From the NCBI GenBank assembly GCA_964423745.1, contig CAYRGG010000005.1, forward strand, positions 46,771 to 110,770: a stretch of 64,000 nt of DNA, written 5' to 3'. Under the pieces are notes generated by a model. That model saw only the letters and a list, made by a program, of their open reading frames with translations. It had not been told where the DNA came from and ran no database searches. Both the position numbers and the translations under genes were made by a program. Below, piece by piece: positions 1-8,978 of the stretch (positions within the stretch are counted from its first letter, which is position 1; each line of letters starts with the position of its first letter). The DNA is from CAYRGG01 sp964423745. Lineage in GTDB: Bacteria > Pseudomonadota > Gammaproteobacteria > Competibacterales > Competibacteraceae.

Positions 1-111
1 TCTTTGAAAGCTGCTTTATTCAAAGCCAATGAAGAGGAGGCGCAAGACCCGGATTATCAAGAGGAATTACAGACATGGGATAATACGCTGTTCGATGGAT
101 TGGACTCGTGA
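1..111 (+). CDS. antitoxin of MazE type, 3' end only
   Basis: The window opens inside this reading frame, and only the last 36 residues are visible. They are acidic and end in DGLDS, with a central AQDPDYQEE segment like the C-terminal toxin-binding tails of MazE/CcdA-like antitoxins. The TGA stop at 109-111 overlaps the GTG start of the MazF-like gene, which is the usual coupling of such pairs. The role as MazF neutraliser is inferred from this arrangement. The DNA-binding N-terminus lies outside the window. Confidence 0.6.
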   Translation, partial: SLKAALFKANEEEAQDPDYQEELQTWDNTLFDGLDS

Positions 112-467
112 GCGATTTCCGCCAGCTTGATATTTACTGGATTGACCTTGAGCCGACCCAAGGCGCGGAGACCAAAAAGCTCCGGCCTTGCGTTGTTATT
201 CAGGGAGACCTCGTCAACGCCAATTCCCGAACGCTTATCGTTGCCCCCCTTCTTCCAAACCATAAAACATGACCTTTTGCCGTTAATCTTATGCCGACCC
301 AACAAAACGGACTGGATAAAGAGCGTCATATCAACTTGAAGCAGTTGCGCGCTATCGACATATCACGCGTTCGCAATAAGCAAGGCACACTTGAACTTCA
401 ATACTTGGAAGGCATCAAGGACGCCTTGTTCATTATATTCGATTTGCATAGCGAGCGAGTCGGTTAA
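108..467 (+). pseudogene. MazF/PemK-type endoribonuclease toxin with in-frame stop
   Basis: Read from the GTG at 108 the frame encodes a 119-codon MazF/PemK-like protein, the usual family length. It begins IYWIDLEPTQGAETKKLRP, the conserved MazF start with the RP strand. Near the end it has HINLKQLRAIDISR, the conserved family motif. Codon 55, TGA at 270-272, falls where the family normally has Trp in a PWPF-like motif, and the frame continues open after it. A single TGG to TGA change explains this. The toxin would be truncated at 54 residues, losing its second half, so it is probably inactive. A sequencing error cannot be excluded. Confidence 0.75.
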
Positions 468-604
468 GGTTATGGAATCGTAGTAAATAAAAATAGGCCA
501 AAACATAGAATTTCTTGCCAGATTGAACTGGCGTTGGCGCTAAAACGCCATCCATACTGCTGCGTCAACTGCGCATCTTTTTTTCCATCCCTTTTGAGTT
601 CCCT

Positions 605-1669
605 ATGATCAAAAACATAGCCCTTATCGGTGGCCTATTGTACGCAATGGCCGTGCTTGCGGATAAACCCGCCGTGACCTTGCAACCGTCCCATGACAAG
701 CATATGTCCAATCTGACTCAGTTGACTTTCGAGGGCGACAATGGCGAAGCCTATTTCAGTTTTGATAGCCGCCAATTGATCTATCAATCCAACCGGGATG
801 GTTATCAATGCGATAAGATCTGGACCATGGATATCGACGGTTCCAGCAAAAAAATGGTTAGCCCGGACCGTGGTGCCCATACCTGTTCATTTTTCTACCC
901 CGGTGCGCGGCATATCGTGTTCGCATCCACTAGCCACCTGTCTGGTCCTTGTCCACCCAAGCCAAACCTGCCCAGTGACATTCGTTATGCCTGGCCGCTT
1001 TATCCCTACGAAATTTACCGGGCCAACCCGGACGGCTCCGATCTCACGGCGCTGACCGATAATCCCAAGTACGACGCCGAACCCATTGTGTCATCGGATG
1101 GCAAATGGATCGTGTTTGGCTCGCAACGGGAGGGTGATTTTGATGTCTACCGTATGGATGCGGATGGCGGCAATGTTAAGCGCCTGACTGATACTGAGGG
1201 GTACGATGGTGGCCCGTGGTTTTCGCCGGATGGCTCCAAAATCGTGTGGCGTGCCTGGCATCCACAAACCGAGGCGGAAAAGTCACAATGGCGTGACAGT
1301 ATGGAAAATAATTACATCGCGTCCATGCCCCTTGATCTTTGGGTGATGGATGCCGACGGCAGCAATAAAAAACGCCTGACTAACAATGGGGCCACCAATT
1401 GGGCACCTTCGTGGCATCCAGACGGTGAACGCATCGTGTTCTCCAGCAACATGGATGACTGGCGTGAGGACATCAAGCAATTCGGCCCTAATTTTGAGCT
1501 GTACTTGATCAATAGCGACGGCACCGGGCTTGAGCGCATCACCGACAACCAGGTCTTCGACAGTTTTCCGATGTTTTCGCCAGATGCTAAAAAGATCGTC
1601 TTTGGCTCCAACCGTAACCCCCAGAAACCACGGGCTACCGACATTTTCATCGCAGACTGGAAAGAGTGA
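605..1669 (+). CDS. exported TolB-like WD40/PD40 beta-propeller protein
   Basis: The 354-residue product starts with a hydrophobic stretch (about residues 3-19) ending in AVLADKP, a likely Sec signal peptide, so it should act in the periplasm. The rest consists of PD40 propeller blades, each with a SPDG-type turn and a VFGS or VFSS strand (blades near residues 45, 85, 155, 195, 265 and 320). This is the fold of the TolB C-terminal domain and of the propellers in S9-type peptidases. No catalytic domain is present. It was probably the first gene of an operon with the peptidase now at 2682, because the sequence around its stop is repeated just before that gene. Role unknown; a binding or scaffold function is inferred. 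Confidence 0.85.
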   Translation: MIKNIALIGGLLYAMAVLADKPAVTLQPSHDKHMSNLTQLTFEGDNGEAYFSFDSRQLIYQSNRDGYQCDKIWTMDIDGSSKKMVSPDRGAHTCSFFYPGARHIVFASTSHLSGPCPPKPNLPSDIRYAWPLYPYEIYRANPDGSDLTALTDNPKYDAEPIVSSDGKWIVFGSQREGDFDVYRMDADGGNVKRLTDTEGYDGGPWFSPDGSKIVWRAWHPQTEAEKSQWRDSMENNYIASMPLDLWVMDADGSNKKRLTNNGATNWAPSWHPDGERIVFSSNMDDWREDIKQFGPNFELYLINSDGTGLERITDNQVFDSFPMFSPDAKKIVFGSNRNPQKPRATDIFIADWKE

Positions 1670-1676
1670 ATGAAAA
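1637..1676 (+). repeat. direct repeat, left copy, flanking the RHH-GNAT insert
   Basis: This 40-bp segment covers the last codons of the propeller gene, its stop and the following ATGAAAA. It reappears at 2648-2688 with about four differences. In the right copy the ATG is the real start of the peptidase gene. Here the ATG at 1670 opens only a 17-codon frame. The pair marks the original gene junction, now on both sides of a toxin-antitoxin cassette. Confidence 0.85.
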
Positions 1677-1701
1677 GAACGTTACCGCTCGCAGTAAAAC
1701 T

Positions 1702-1720
1702 GCTTAAGCTTAGCTTAAGC
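1702..1720. promoter_or_regulatory. twin GCTTAAGC palindromes, candidate autoregulatory operator
   Basis: Two copies of the 8-bp palindrome GCTTAAGC lie at 1702-1709 and 1713-1720, spaced by 3 bp, about 115 bp ahead of the ribbon-helix-helix antitoxin start. RHH antitoxins generally bind short tandem palindromes in their own promoters. That this is the operator of the following pair is inferred from position and form. Confidence 0.45.
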
Positions 1721-1836
1721 TAGTTTGTCAACCCCCCCCTTTTTTGGTGCGTTAGCCCTAGGCATATCAAGCGATGAAGTTGCCAAACACTAACAATCGC
1801 CGTATTCTACATTTTTGTAGACACTCAATTAAGGCT

Positions 1837-2109
1837 ATGAGCGAAACGATTCAAATTTCGGCTTACATTTCCGCCGCAACTAAAGCGCGGCTGGAAAGCC
1901 TGGTCAAAGACCAAGGGTTAAAAAAAGCTCGCATTGTGGAAGATGCGCTACTTCATCATCTTCAGGCGTTAAGCGAACTGCCCAACAATGTGATCATTTC
2001 ACCGCGGCTGGTACTGTCTGAAAGTTCCATGCAGGCGGTCGCAAAGGCGTTAGAGAGCCCGCCCTTGCCCACTGAGGCATTGCAAGATTTGTGGCGTGAG
2101 CAGCGTTGA
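1837..2109 (+). CDS. ribbon-helix-helix antitoxin paired with GNAT toxin
   Basis: A 90-residue protein is read from the ATG at 1837. An upstream in-frame ATG at 1774 would add 21 unconvincing residues. The N-terminal 45 residues (TIQISAYISAATKARLESL, then KKARIVEDALLHHLQ) fit a ribbon-helix-helix DNA-binding fold. The C-terminus ends PTEALQDLWREQR, an amphipathic tail suited to binding a toxin. The gene overlaps the GNAT gene by 14 bp, indicating translational coupling. By analogy with TacA it should both repress the operon and neutralise the acetyltransferase. It is not an obvious DUF1778 protein, unlike the antitoxin at 25996. Confidence 0.75.
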   Translation: MSETIQISAYISAATKARLESLVKDQGLKKARIVEDALLHHLQALSELPNNVIISPRLVLSESSMQAVAKALESPPLPTEALQDLWREQR

Positions 2110-2632
2110 TTCGTTATCGATTAGGGCGTTGCGGCAAGACGATGACCGTCAAACGTTTCACTCCGGCAACATTGAGCTAGATGGTTTCTTGCGGCGCTAT
2201 GCGAGCCAGAACCAGTTTCGCCATCATATCGGCACGACCTATGTTGTCGACATTGGGCAGCGCATAGCCGGTTTTGTGACGGTCAGCGCGGCTCATCTGG
2301 AAGCCGATAGGCTATCACCGGCGCTCAAAAAACGCCTTCGAAACTATCCGCTACCGGTGTTGCGGATCGCCCGGCTTGCCGTCGATGCCGATCACCAAGG
2401 CCAGGGCATCGGGATCATGTTACTTAAAGCGATGTTTGAATTGGCGCTAGAGATGCGCGACAAACTTGGTTGCGTAGGCGTAGTGGTCGATGCTAAGTCA
2501 GACGCGGTGACTTTTTATGAGCGCTTCGGCTTTATCGCGCTAGACGTTGTACAAGGCTGCTTAGGGGATAGACCCAAACCACAACCGATGTTTTTGAGTA
2601 TCAAGACCGTGGCACAGGCTAGCGGCAGATAA
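2096..2632 (+). CDS. GNAT-family acetyltransferase toxin, TacT-like
   Basis: The 178-residue protein starts at a GTG inside the antitoxin gene. The acetyl-CoA binding motif is clear: RLAVDADHQGQGIGIMLL (about residues 95-112), with the Q/RxxGxG/A core. It is followed by the FYERFGF element typical of the GNAT C-terminal half. The early segment NIELDGFLRRYASQNQ and the length match toxins that acetylate aminoacyl-tRNA (TacT/AtaT type) rather than general GNATs. Pairing with an RHH protein supports a type II toxin. No frameshift or stop is seen, so this toxin appears intact. Confidence 0.8.
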   Translation: MSSVDSLSIRALRQDDDRQTFHSGNIELDGFLRRYASQNQFRHHIGTTYVVDIGQRIAGFVTVSAAHLEADRLSPALKKRLRNYPLPVLRIARLAVDADHQGQGIGIMLLKAMFELALEMRDKLGCVGVVVDAKSDAVTFYERFGFIALDVVQGCLGDRPKPQPMFLSIKTVAQASGR

Positions 2633-2647
2633 GCCTTGCTTAATCAG

Positions 2648-2688
2648 ACCGACCTTTTTTATCGCAGACTGGAAGGAGTGAATGAAAA
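2648..2688 (+). repeat. direct repeat, right copy, flanking the RHH-GNAT insert
   Basis: This matches 1637-1676 (see that entry). It contains the GGAG ribosome-binding site and ATG used by the peptidase gene, plus a non-functional copy of the last codons of the propeller gene. The cassette between the copies is about 970 bp. Confidence 0.85.
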
Positions 2689-5600
2689 CACTGTTATTGA
2701 TTATGCTGTGGCTGATGAGTTGCCCACTGCTGGCCCAGGAGGTTCACTCCCCGTTGTACCATGAACTCAAGGTTGCACTCCAGCCCCAGCGTCAAACAAT
2801 AACCGTGACCGATCGCATCACGTTACCCAAACCAGTGGCAAACCTGACACTGCGTCTGCACCCTGGATTGCAGCCCCGTTTTCTATCCGATCAGGGCGCT
2901 GTGACTGTGGATAAGCTCCAAAGTGACGATGATCTGGAACGCTACCGCATCACCCTGCCAACAGACGCGACCCAGGTGAGGGTTGCATATACCGGCGTCA
3001 TCCATCACCCCTTGAGTCCCAGCAGTGCCGAACAGCCCCGTGGTTTTCGCAATAGCCCCGGACTTATCGATGCGCAGGGTGTGTTTCTGGCCTACGGGAG
3101 TCTGTGGTACCCACATATCGCAGGCTATCCCTACCTGACCTATACTATGCAGGTGGAATTACCCGCTGGCTGGTCTTCGGTCAGCCAAGGCATCCGCCAA
3201 CAACAGCAGAGCGACGGCAAACTGACCCGGGAGCGCTGGCGCATGGACAAGCCACAGCAAGAGATTTACCTGATTGCGGCGCAGTTCACCGAATATCAGC
3301 GTGAAGCGATGCAACAACAGAGGCCCGTTAAGGCCCAGGTATTTCTGCGGGAGCCGGATCAAAAACTCGCCGATAAATACTTGGATGCTACCGTCGCTTA
3401 CTTGGCAATGTATGAGCAATTGCTCGGCCCCTATCCTTACAGCAAGTTCGCGTTGGTGGAAAACTTTTGGGAGACCGGCTTCGGTATGCCCTCGTTTACG
3501 CTGCTCGGTTCACGGGTCATACGCTTGCCGTTCATCATCAACTCCTCCTACCCCCATGAGATCCTCCACAACTGGTGGGGCAACGGTGTCTACGTGGATA
3601 TGGCCAGCGGCAACTGGAGCGAGGGATTGACCGCTTACCTCGCCGATCACCTGATCAAGGAACAGCAAGGTCAAGGGGAAGATTACCGCCAGCAGAGTTT
3701 GCAAAAATACCGGGACTACGCAGCCAACAACCGGGATTTCCCCCTCACTGGGTTCAAAAACCGGCACAGTTCAGCCACCGAGGCGGTGGGTTACGGCAAG
3801 TCCTTGATGCTATTCCACATGCTGCGCAAACAACTGGGTGATGAAACCTTTATTAAGGCGTTGCAGACGCTCTATCAGGATTATCTATTTCGCCATACCT
3901 CTTTTAACGATGTTCAGCAGGTGTTTGAACAGGTTTCCGGTGTATCCCTCGAGGGATTTTTCGATCAATGGGTGCAGCGCACCGGTGCGCCGGAATTGGT
4001 ACTGAAAGAATCTAGGGTTGAAAAGTCAGCACAGGGATTTCGCTTGCAACTGACTCTGGCGCAAGTTCAGCCCGGTGAGCCATACAGGCTGGCTATCCCA
4101 GTGGCGGTGACACTAAAAGATCAGCCAGCGGCCAAAAAATTTAGCGTCACCATGACAAGCAAAGGACAAACCTATGCCCTAGACTTGCCCGCAGCGCCCA
4201 CCCGTGTGGACATCGATCCCCAGTTTGATCTGTTCCGCAAACTGGCCATTGCGGAAACGCCACCGGCTTTCACCCAGGTGTTTGGCGCCAGCGATCTGCT
4301 GGTGGTACTACCGGAGAACGCGAGCGCTGACATGAAAACCGCCTGGCAGAGATTCGCCCAGGCTATTTCCCAGATGGGGCCGGAGCGGGTTAGCATGGTC
4401 ACCGATGAAGAGCTTGCCTCGTTACCCGGCGATAGGGCGGTGGTCGTGCTGGGCTGGGATAATCGCTTTGCTGCGCAACTACAAGGTGAATTGACACGCC
4501 ATCCGGTCACTTTTGAAACCGGGGAGGTACAGGTGCTGCAAGAACCTATGAACAAGGATAACCATGCCTTTGCCTGGGTCACTCGCAGTGCTGGGGCCAA
4601 TAACCAATCCTACCCCCGGACTCTGATTACGGCTGACCTGGCCAGTGCGCTGCCAGGTTTGGCGCGTAAGCTTCCCCATTACCACAAGTACAGTTATCTG
4701 GGATTCGCTGGCGAGGAGCCGGAAAACCGACTTAAAGGGCGTTGGCCAGTGACCGATTCGCCGCTGAGCAAAGTGTTTCAAGAGAATGCAGAACAGGGAG
4801 AATTGCTCGCCGCCACCCCGTTGATCGAGCCGGTCTCGGCGTTTGATGCGACGCCTATGATGAAAACAGTACGCTACCTGAGTGACCCAGAACGCCAAGG
4901 TAGAGGTCTAGGTTCGACGGGTCTTGAACAGGCCGGAGACTATATCGCGCAAGCATTCAAGCAAGCGGGTCTGAAACCGGGCGGTGATAACGGCAGTTAT
5001 TACCAATTTTTTTCCGCTGAGGGAGAAGATGGTGTGCCCCGGAGGTTGAAAAACGTCATCGGCGTCATTCCAGGTCGCCATCCGCAGCTGTCTAGGCAAA
5101 ACCTAGTGTTGGGCGCCCATTACGATCACCTGGGCCTAGGCTGGCCCGATGGGCGCGGGCAAAACCGGGGCAAGGTTCATCCTGGTGCGGATGACAACGC
5201 CAGCGGCATCGCCGTGATGCTGGAACTGGCGCGGGTCATGGGGCGTAAATTCCAACCTGACCGCAGTATTGTGTTCGCCGCCTTCAGTGGGGAAGAGGCC
5301 GGTCGGTTGGGTTCGAAACATTACGTCAAGTATGAAAAGGACTATCCGGTGTCTAAAGCCATTGCCATGGTAAACCTGGATTCAGTGGGCCGGCTGTTTG
5401 ATAACAAGCTGATAGTGCTGGGCGGGGAAAGTGCCAGCGAATGGCCCCCTATCTTCCGTGGTATCGAATTCGTAACCGGCATCCCTTCCGTTTTGGTGAG
5501 GGAGCCGTTGGATGCCAGTGATCAGATCAGCTTTCACGAGGCCGGCGTACCGGCAGTGCAGCTTTTTTCCGGTGCCCATACCGATTACCACCGACCGGGT

Positions 5601-6008
5601 GATACGGCTGACAAAATCGACGCCGATGGTTTGGTCAAAGTCGCCGAGGTCAGCAAACAAGTGCTGGAATACTTGGCGGGTCGCGAGGCGTCCATGACCT
5701 ATCAATTAGCAGGCCGGGAGACTGCCGCCAGAAGCCCTGGCAGCCGCAGGGTCAGCCTTGGCAGTATTCCAGATTTCACCTATCAAGGTGACGGCTATCG
5801 GCTTGAGGGTGTTGTCCCCGACTCACCGGCGGCCCAGGCAGGACTGGGTAAAATGGACATTATCGTGGCTATCGATGAGACGGTCATCAAAGGGGTTCGG
5901 GATATCTCCCAACTCTTGAAAACCCTTAAACCGGGACAGACTATCCGTATCCATTATCTGCGGGATGGTAAACAACACCAGACCCAAGCCCAATTAAAAA
6001 GTAAATGA
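2682..6008 (+). CDS. secreted M1 aminopeptidase-M28 peptidase-PDZ fusion
   Basis: The 1108-residue protein has a signal peptide (residues 1-18, ending LLAQE) and three parts. Residues about 20-520 form an M1-type domain with the zinc motif HEILH at 292-296 and the third ligand Glu314 in NWSEGL, exactly the HEXXH-X18-E spacing. Residues about 720-1010 form an M28 domain: GAHYDH (His813, Asp815), the GADDNASG bridging Asp near 837, SGEE near 871, NLDSVG, and a late His in HTDYHRPGD. The end, about 1020-1105, is a PDZ domain. Both catalytic centres look complete. M1-like and M28 domains are normally separate proteins. Extracytoplasmic peptide breakdown is likely. The stop overlaps the ChaN gene by 4 bp. 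Confidence 0.88.
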   Translation: MKTLLLIMLWLMSCPLLAQEVHSPLYHELKVALQPQRQTITVTDRITLPKPVANLTLRLHPGLQPRFLSDQGAVTVDKLQSDDDLERYRITLPTDATQVRVAYTGVIHHPLSPSSAEQPRGFRNSPGLIDAQGVFLAYGSLWYPHIAGYPYLTYTMQVELPAGWSSVSQGIRQQQQSDGKLTRERWRMDKPQQEIYLIAAQFTEYQREAMQQQRPVKAQVFLREPDQKLADKYLDATVAYLAMYEQLLGPYPYSKFALVENFWETGFGMPSFTLLGSRVIRLPFIINSSYPHEILHNWWGNGVYVDMASGNWSEGLTAYLADHLIKEQQGQGEDYRQQSLQKYRDYAANNRDFPLTGFKNRHSSATEAVGYGKSLMLFHMLRKQLGDETFIKALQTLYQDYLFRHTSFNDVQQVFEQVSGVSLEGFFDQWVQRTGAPELVLKESRVEKSAQGFRLQLTLAQVQPGEPYRLAIPVAVTLKDQPAAKKFSVTMTSKGQTYALDLPAAPTRVDIDPQFDLFRKLAIAETPPAFTQVFGASDLLVVLPENASADMKTAWQRFAQAISQMGPERVSMVTDEELASLPGDRAVVVLGWDNRFAAQLQGELTRHPVTFETGEVQVLQEPMNKDNHAFAWVTRSAGANNQSYPRTLITADLASALPGLARKLPHYHKYSYLGFAGEEPENRLKGRWPVTDSPLSKVFQENAEQGELLAATPLIEPVSAFDATPMMKTVRYLSDPERQGRGLGSTGLEQAGDYIAQAFKQAGLKPGGDNGSYYQFFSAEGEDGVPRRLKNVIGVIPGRHPQLSRQNLVLGAHYDHLGLGWPDGRGQNRGKVHPGADDNASGIAVMLELARVMGRKFQPDRSIVFAAFSGEEAGRLGSKHYVKYEKDYPVSKAIAMVNLDSVGRLFDNKLIVLGGESASEWPPIFRGIEFVTGIPSVLVREPLDASDQISFHEAGVPAVQLFSGAHTDYHRPGDTADKIDADGLVKVAEVSKQVLEYLAGREASMTYQLAGRETAARSPGSRRVSLGSIPDFTYQGDGYRLEGVVPDSPAAQAGLGKMDIIVAIDETVIKGVRDISQLLKTLKPGQTIRIHYLRDGKQHQTQAQLKSK

Positions 6009-7027
6009 TTAAATCCATGAAACCTTTGCTCGGTGCGGTGACGCTGTTAATCCTAGCGGCCGGTTGCTCCATGTCGCCCTCCCAGGAATCCGAGCTGGTC
6101 CACCTGTATGATTACCGCTGGATTCTTCCCGCTGAGCCGGAAGGCGGGATCACCACTGTGCAGGCCGCCACAGAATTGAAGGACTATGATGTTATTTTTT
6201 TTGGTGAGCTGCACAATCACCCCGGGATTCACCTGGCACAGATGGAGTTGTTGGCACAGTTATATGGCCACAACCGTCCTATCAGCCTGAGCCTAGAGCA
6301 ATTTGAACGGGATACCCAGCCCCTGCTTGATCAATACCTAGCCCGGGAAATCGGTGAAGAATATTTGATCCAGGAGGCCCGTGCCTGGGACCATTACCGT
6401 TCCTCCTACCGGCCGCTGGTGGAATTTGCCCGAGACCACCAACTGCTGGTGATTGCGGCGAATGCGCCAAATCAGATGGTGATTTGCGTGGGCCGTTTTG
6501 GTCTGGAGGTGTTGGATAAGTACCCGGTTGAGCAGCGTCGTCATGTGGCGCAACGTATCGATGTTGAAGACGGTGCGTACCGGCAGAAATTCCTTGATTT
6601 TATGCACAAGGATTCGGCCCATACACTACCCGCTGACAGCAATTCACAAAAAACCATGCAGACCATGATGCAGCGCAGCTTCGCAGCCCAGGCGGTGCGT
6701 GACGACACCATGGCCGAGTCCATAGCCCGTCACCTGAGACAAAATCCGGGGCGTCAGGTACTGCACCTAAACGGCAATTTTCACTCTTCAGATTTTCTCG
6801 GCACGGTGGAGCGCCTGCAGCAACGTATACCGGAGTTGAATATTGCGGTCATTCATCCCATGACCGAAACCGATAATGAAACCATCCAGATCTCTCAGCC
6901 ACCGGGCACTCTGCTGATACAGGTGAAAGGGATTCCCGAGAGCTTTGTCAAACCCCAGCATCGCGATCAATGGCTTCGCAACATGATGACAAAGCGTATG
7001 GAAAGCCGCGAAAATTGTCCCCAGTGA
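6005..7027 (+). CDS. ChaN-family (DUF399) heme/iron-associated lipoprotein
   Basis: The 340-residue protein starts at an ATG overlapping the peptidase stop (ATGA), so it is translationally coupled; another ATG at 6017 is possible. A lipobox ending in LAAGC with Cys21 predicts a lipoprotein. The motif VIFFGELHNHPG (residues 63-74) and the later LSLEQFERD are hallmarks of the ChaN/DUF399 fold, whose Campylobacter member binds heme. The late segment LHLNGNFHSSD supplies another conserved His. The precise role here is unknown, but the rest of the window is rich in iron genes. The peptidase neighbour suggests processing of heme proteins, which is inference. Confidence 0.82.
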   Translation: MIKSMKPLLGAVTLLILAAGCSMSPSQESELVHLYDYRWILPAEPEGGITTVQAATELKDYDVIFFGELHNHPGIHLAQMELLAQLYGHNRPISLSLEQFERDTQPLLDQYLAREIGEEYLIQEARAWDHYRSSYRPLVEFARDHQLLVIAANAPNQMVICVGRFGLEVLDKYPVEQRRHVAQRIDVEDGAYRQKFLDFMHKDSAHTLPADSNSQKTMQTMMQRSFAAQAVRDDTMAESIARHLRQNPGRQVLHLNGNFHSSDFLGTVERLQQRIPELNIAVIHPMTETDNETIQISQPPGTLLIQVKGIPESFVKPQHRDQWLRNMMTKRMESRENCPQ

Positions 7028-7128
7028 AAATAATTTTAAGCTCGACTTTCCCCACTACGCCGCATTGCGCAAGACCTTCATATGGCACCTTAACCAACAG
7101 CATGTTGCTCAGTCGTAACCCCTTATGG

Positions 7129-8040
7129 CTAGGCCAACGCATCACTGCCCGCAGCGGCGATCAGTTGCCGTAGCCAGCGGTGGGCGGGGTCGTCGCTCAG
7201 CCGCGGATGCCATGCCATGATGTAATCAAACGGCGCCAGTTCCAGTGGCGCATCGACCACCTGCGACTGGCCGGTTGTCGCATACAGATTGGCGATCCGT
7301 CGCGGCACGGTCGCGATCAGATTGGTGCCGGGGACAACGTTTACGGCCGCAGCAAAATACGGCACCCGCAATCCTACCACGCGGCGTAAGCCGCTGTTAG
7401 CAAGCTTATTCTCAATCAGCGTCTGCTGTCCGCCGAGTACATCGACAATCACATGTGGGTAATGCAGGTAGTCATTGAGGGTGAGCGCACGACCTGCGGC
7501 CGTATGGTCGGCCGATACCACACACACAAAATCTTCTTGAAAAATGACTTCATGGACCAGCGGTTCGGGCGCGGCGTTGACCCACAGCACCATATCCAAC
7601 CGGCCTTGTATGCAGTCGATAAAAGCGCCGTCATGCCAAGCGGTGATTGCTAGCGATACTTTGGGGGCCTCGTTAAACAACCTTTCGCTAAGCCGCGGTC
7701 CGAGCACGACGGTAGCGTAGTCGGTACACGCAATGGTGAAGCAGTCATTGGCAGTACTTGGGTCGAAATCATCATCACGCAGCATGGTATCCAAGCGCGG
7801 TAGTATTTCCTGAAGCTCGGTGAATAGCCGCCGTGCTTTGACGGTGGGCTCGTACCCATCCTTGGTCCGGATCAGGAGTTCGTCGTAAAAAGTTTCCCGC
7901 AGACGCTGCAGTACGCGGCTCATGGCCGGCTGGCTTAGATTGAAACGCTCCGCCGCTCGCGACACCGAGCGTTCTTCTATGAGAATGGCTAGGCCCAGCA
8001 AAAGGTTGAGATCAGTATTACGTATATGTTTTAGACGCAT
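7129..8040 (-). CDS. LysR-family transcriptional regulator
   Basis: The 303-residue product has an N-terminal winged helix-turn-helix (residues about 10-65; SVSRAAERFNLSQPAMSRVL is the recognition region). A LysR substrate-binding domain follows from about 95. The opening DLNLLLGLAILIEERSVSRAA resembles the NodD/NahR branch. It is divergent from the SDR gene at 8145 across 104 bp of AT-rich DNA, the classical LysR arrangement, so it probably controls 8145-11164. The inducer is unknown. Confidence 0.88.
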   Translation of the reverse strand: MRLKHIRNTDLNLLLGLAILIEERSVSRAAERFNLSQPAMSRVLQRLRETFYDELLIRTKDGYEPTVKARRLFTELQEILPRLDTMLRDDDFDPSTANDCFTIACTDYATVVLGPRLSERLFNEAPKVSLAITAWHDGAFIDCIQGRLDMVLWVNAAPEPLVHEVIFQEDFVCVVSADHTAAGRALTLNDYLHYPHVIVDVLGGQQTLIENKLANSGLRRVVGLRVPYFAAAVNVVPGTNLIATVPRRIANLYATTGQSQVVDAPLELAPFDYIMAWHPRLSDDPAHRWLRQLIAAAGSDALA

Positions 8041-8144
8041 AATTAAAATAACTATTATGCAATATACAAATTAAATTGCAAAGCATATCTTCTTCCGTGT
8101 AGGCGGCGCTCGCCGCAATCAATCACTAACGAGGAGAACAGCAC

Positions 8145-8885
8145 ATGACTATGACGACACCACGCCAAACCGCAATCGTTACCGGGGCCTCACGTGGCAT
8201 CGGTGCCGCGATAGCCCGCCGTCTTGCAGCAGACGGGTTTGCCGTCGTTGTTGACTATGCCGGCAGCGAGGACCAAGCAAATGCAGTTGTTAAAGACATC
8301 GAGGACGCCGGCGGACAGGCGATCGCTGTGCAAGGCGACGTGGCGGTCGCCGCTTCCGCAGCGCGCCTTTTTGATGAGGCGGAGCGCCTGGGACCGGTCC
8401 GTGTTCTCGTCAACAATGCCGGACGCGCCATCAGAAAACCGCTTGCCGAATTCACCGAGGTGGAGTTCGACACCATCGTTTCCACTAATCTGAAGGGTGT
8501 TTTTCTGACCCTTTCCGAAGCGGCCAAGCGGCTCCAGGATGGTGGTAGCATCATCAATATCTCGGCGAGTTTTCAGGGCGCTCCCATTCCTGGATATGGG
8601 CCTTACGCGGCTTCGAAAATGGCGATCGAGAAGCTCACCGAAGTTGCCGCCAAGGAACTTGGCGAACGGGGCATCCGCGTCAATGCATTGCGCCCCGGTC
8701 CCACCAATACCGACCTTTTCAACCAGGGAAAGAGCGAGGAGATTAAGCAGCAATTTGCCCAACAGCATGCGCTGGGTCGCATCGGCGAACCCGAAGACGT
8801 CGCCCAAGTGGTTTCATTCCTCGTAAGCGACGAAGCGGGCTGGGTAAGTGGACAGAGCGTCGGTGCTAACGGCGGTTATTGGTGA
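8145..8885 (+). CDS. short-chain dehydrogenase/reductase (SDR)
   Basis: The 246-residue classical SDR has the cofactor motif TGASRGIG (13-20), NNAG (90-93) and the catalytic set Asn114, Ser140, Tyr154 and Lys158. It ends in a SGQSVGANGGYW tail typical of 3-oxoacyl-ACP reductase-like SDRs. The acidic residue after beta-2 (VVDYAG) does not clearly set NAD or NADP preference. A GAGGAG ribosome-binding site lies 8 bp before the ATG. It is the first gene of a set with a second SDR and an MFS transporter, facing a LysR regulator. Substrate unknown. Confidence 0.87.
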   Translation: MTMTTPRQTAIVTGASRGIGAAIARRLAADGFAVVVDYAGSEDQANAVVKDIEDAGGQAIAVQGDVAVAASAARLFDEAERLGPVRVLVNNAGRAIRKPLAEFTEVEFDTIVSTNLKGVFLTLSEAAKRLQDGGSIINISASFQGAPIPGYGPYAASKMAIEKLTEVAAKELGERGIRVNALRPGPTNTDLFNQGKSEEIKQQFAQQHALGRIGEPEDVAQVVSFLVSDEAGWVSGQSVGANGGYW

Positions 8886-8978
8886 GATGATGCATTGCCG
8901 ATGGATGCTCTCGCGAGTGCGATTTGACGATCGGCATAGCTACCTTGTATTTCGGAACGAATAATGGAAGGCATTACG

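Noticed and set aside
1774..1836. Longer N-terminus for the RHH antitoxin
   Set aside because: The 21 extra residues are Asn/Arg/His-rich and do not fit the RHH family; the ATG at 1837 starts the conserved fold.
8190..8807. 205-codon minus-strand frame opposite the SDR gene
   Set aside because: A shadow of the SDR gene, which has all catalytic motifs on the plus strand.
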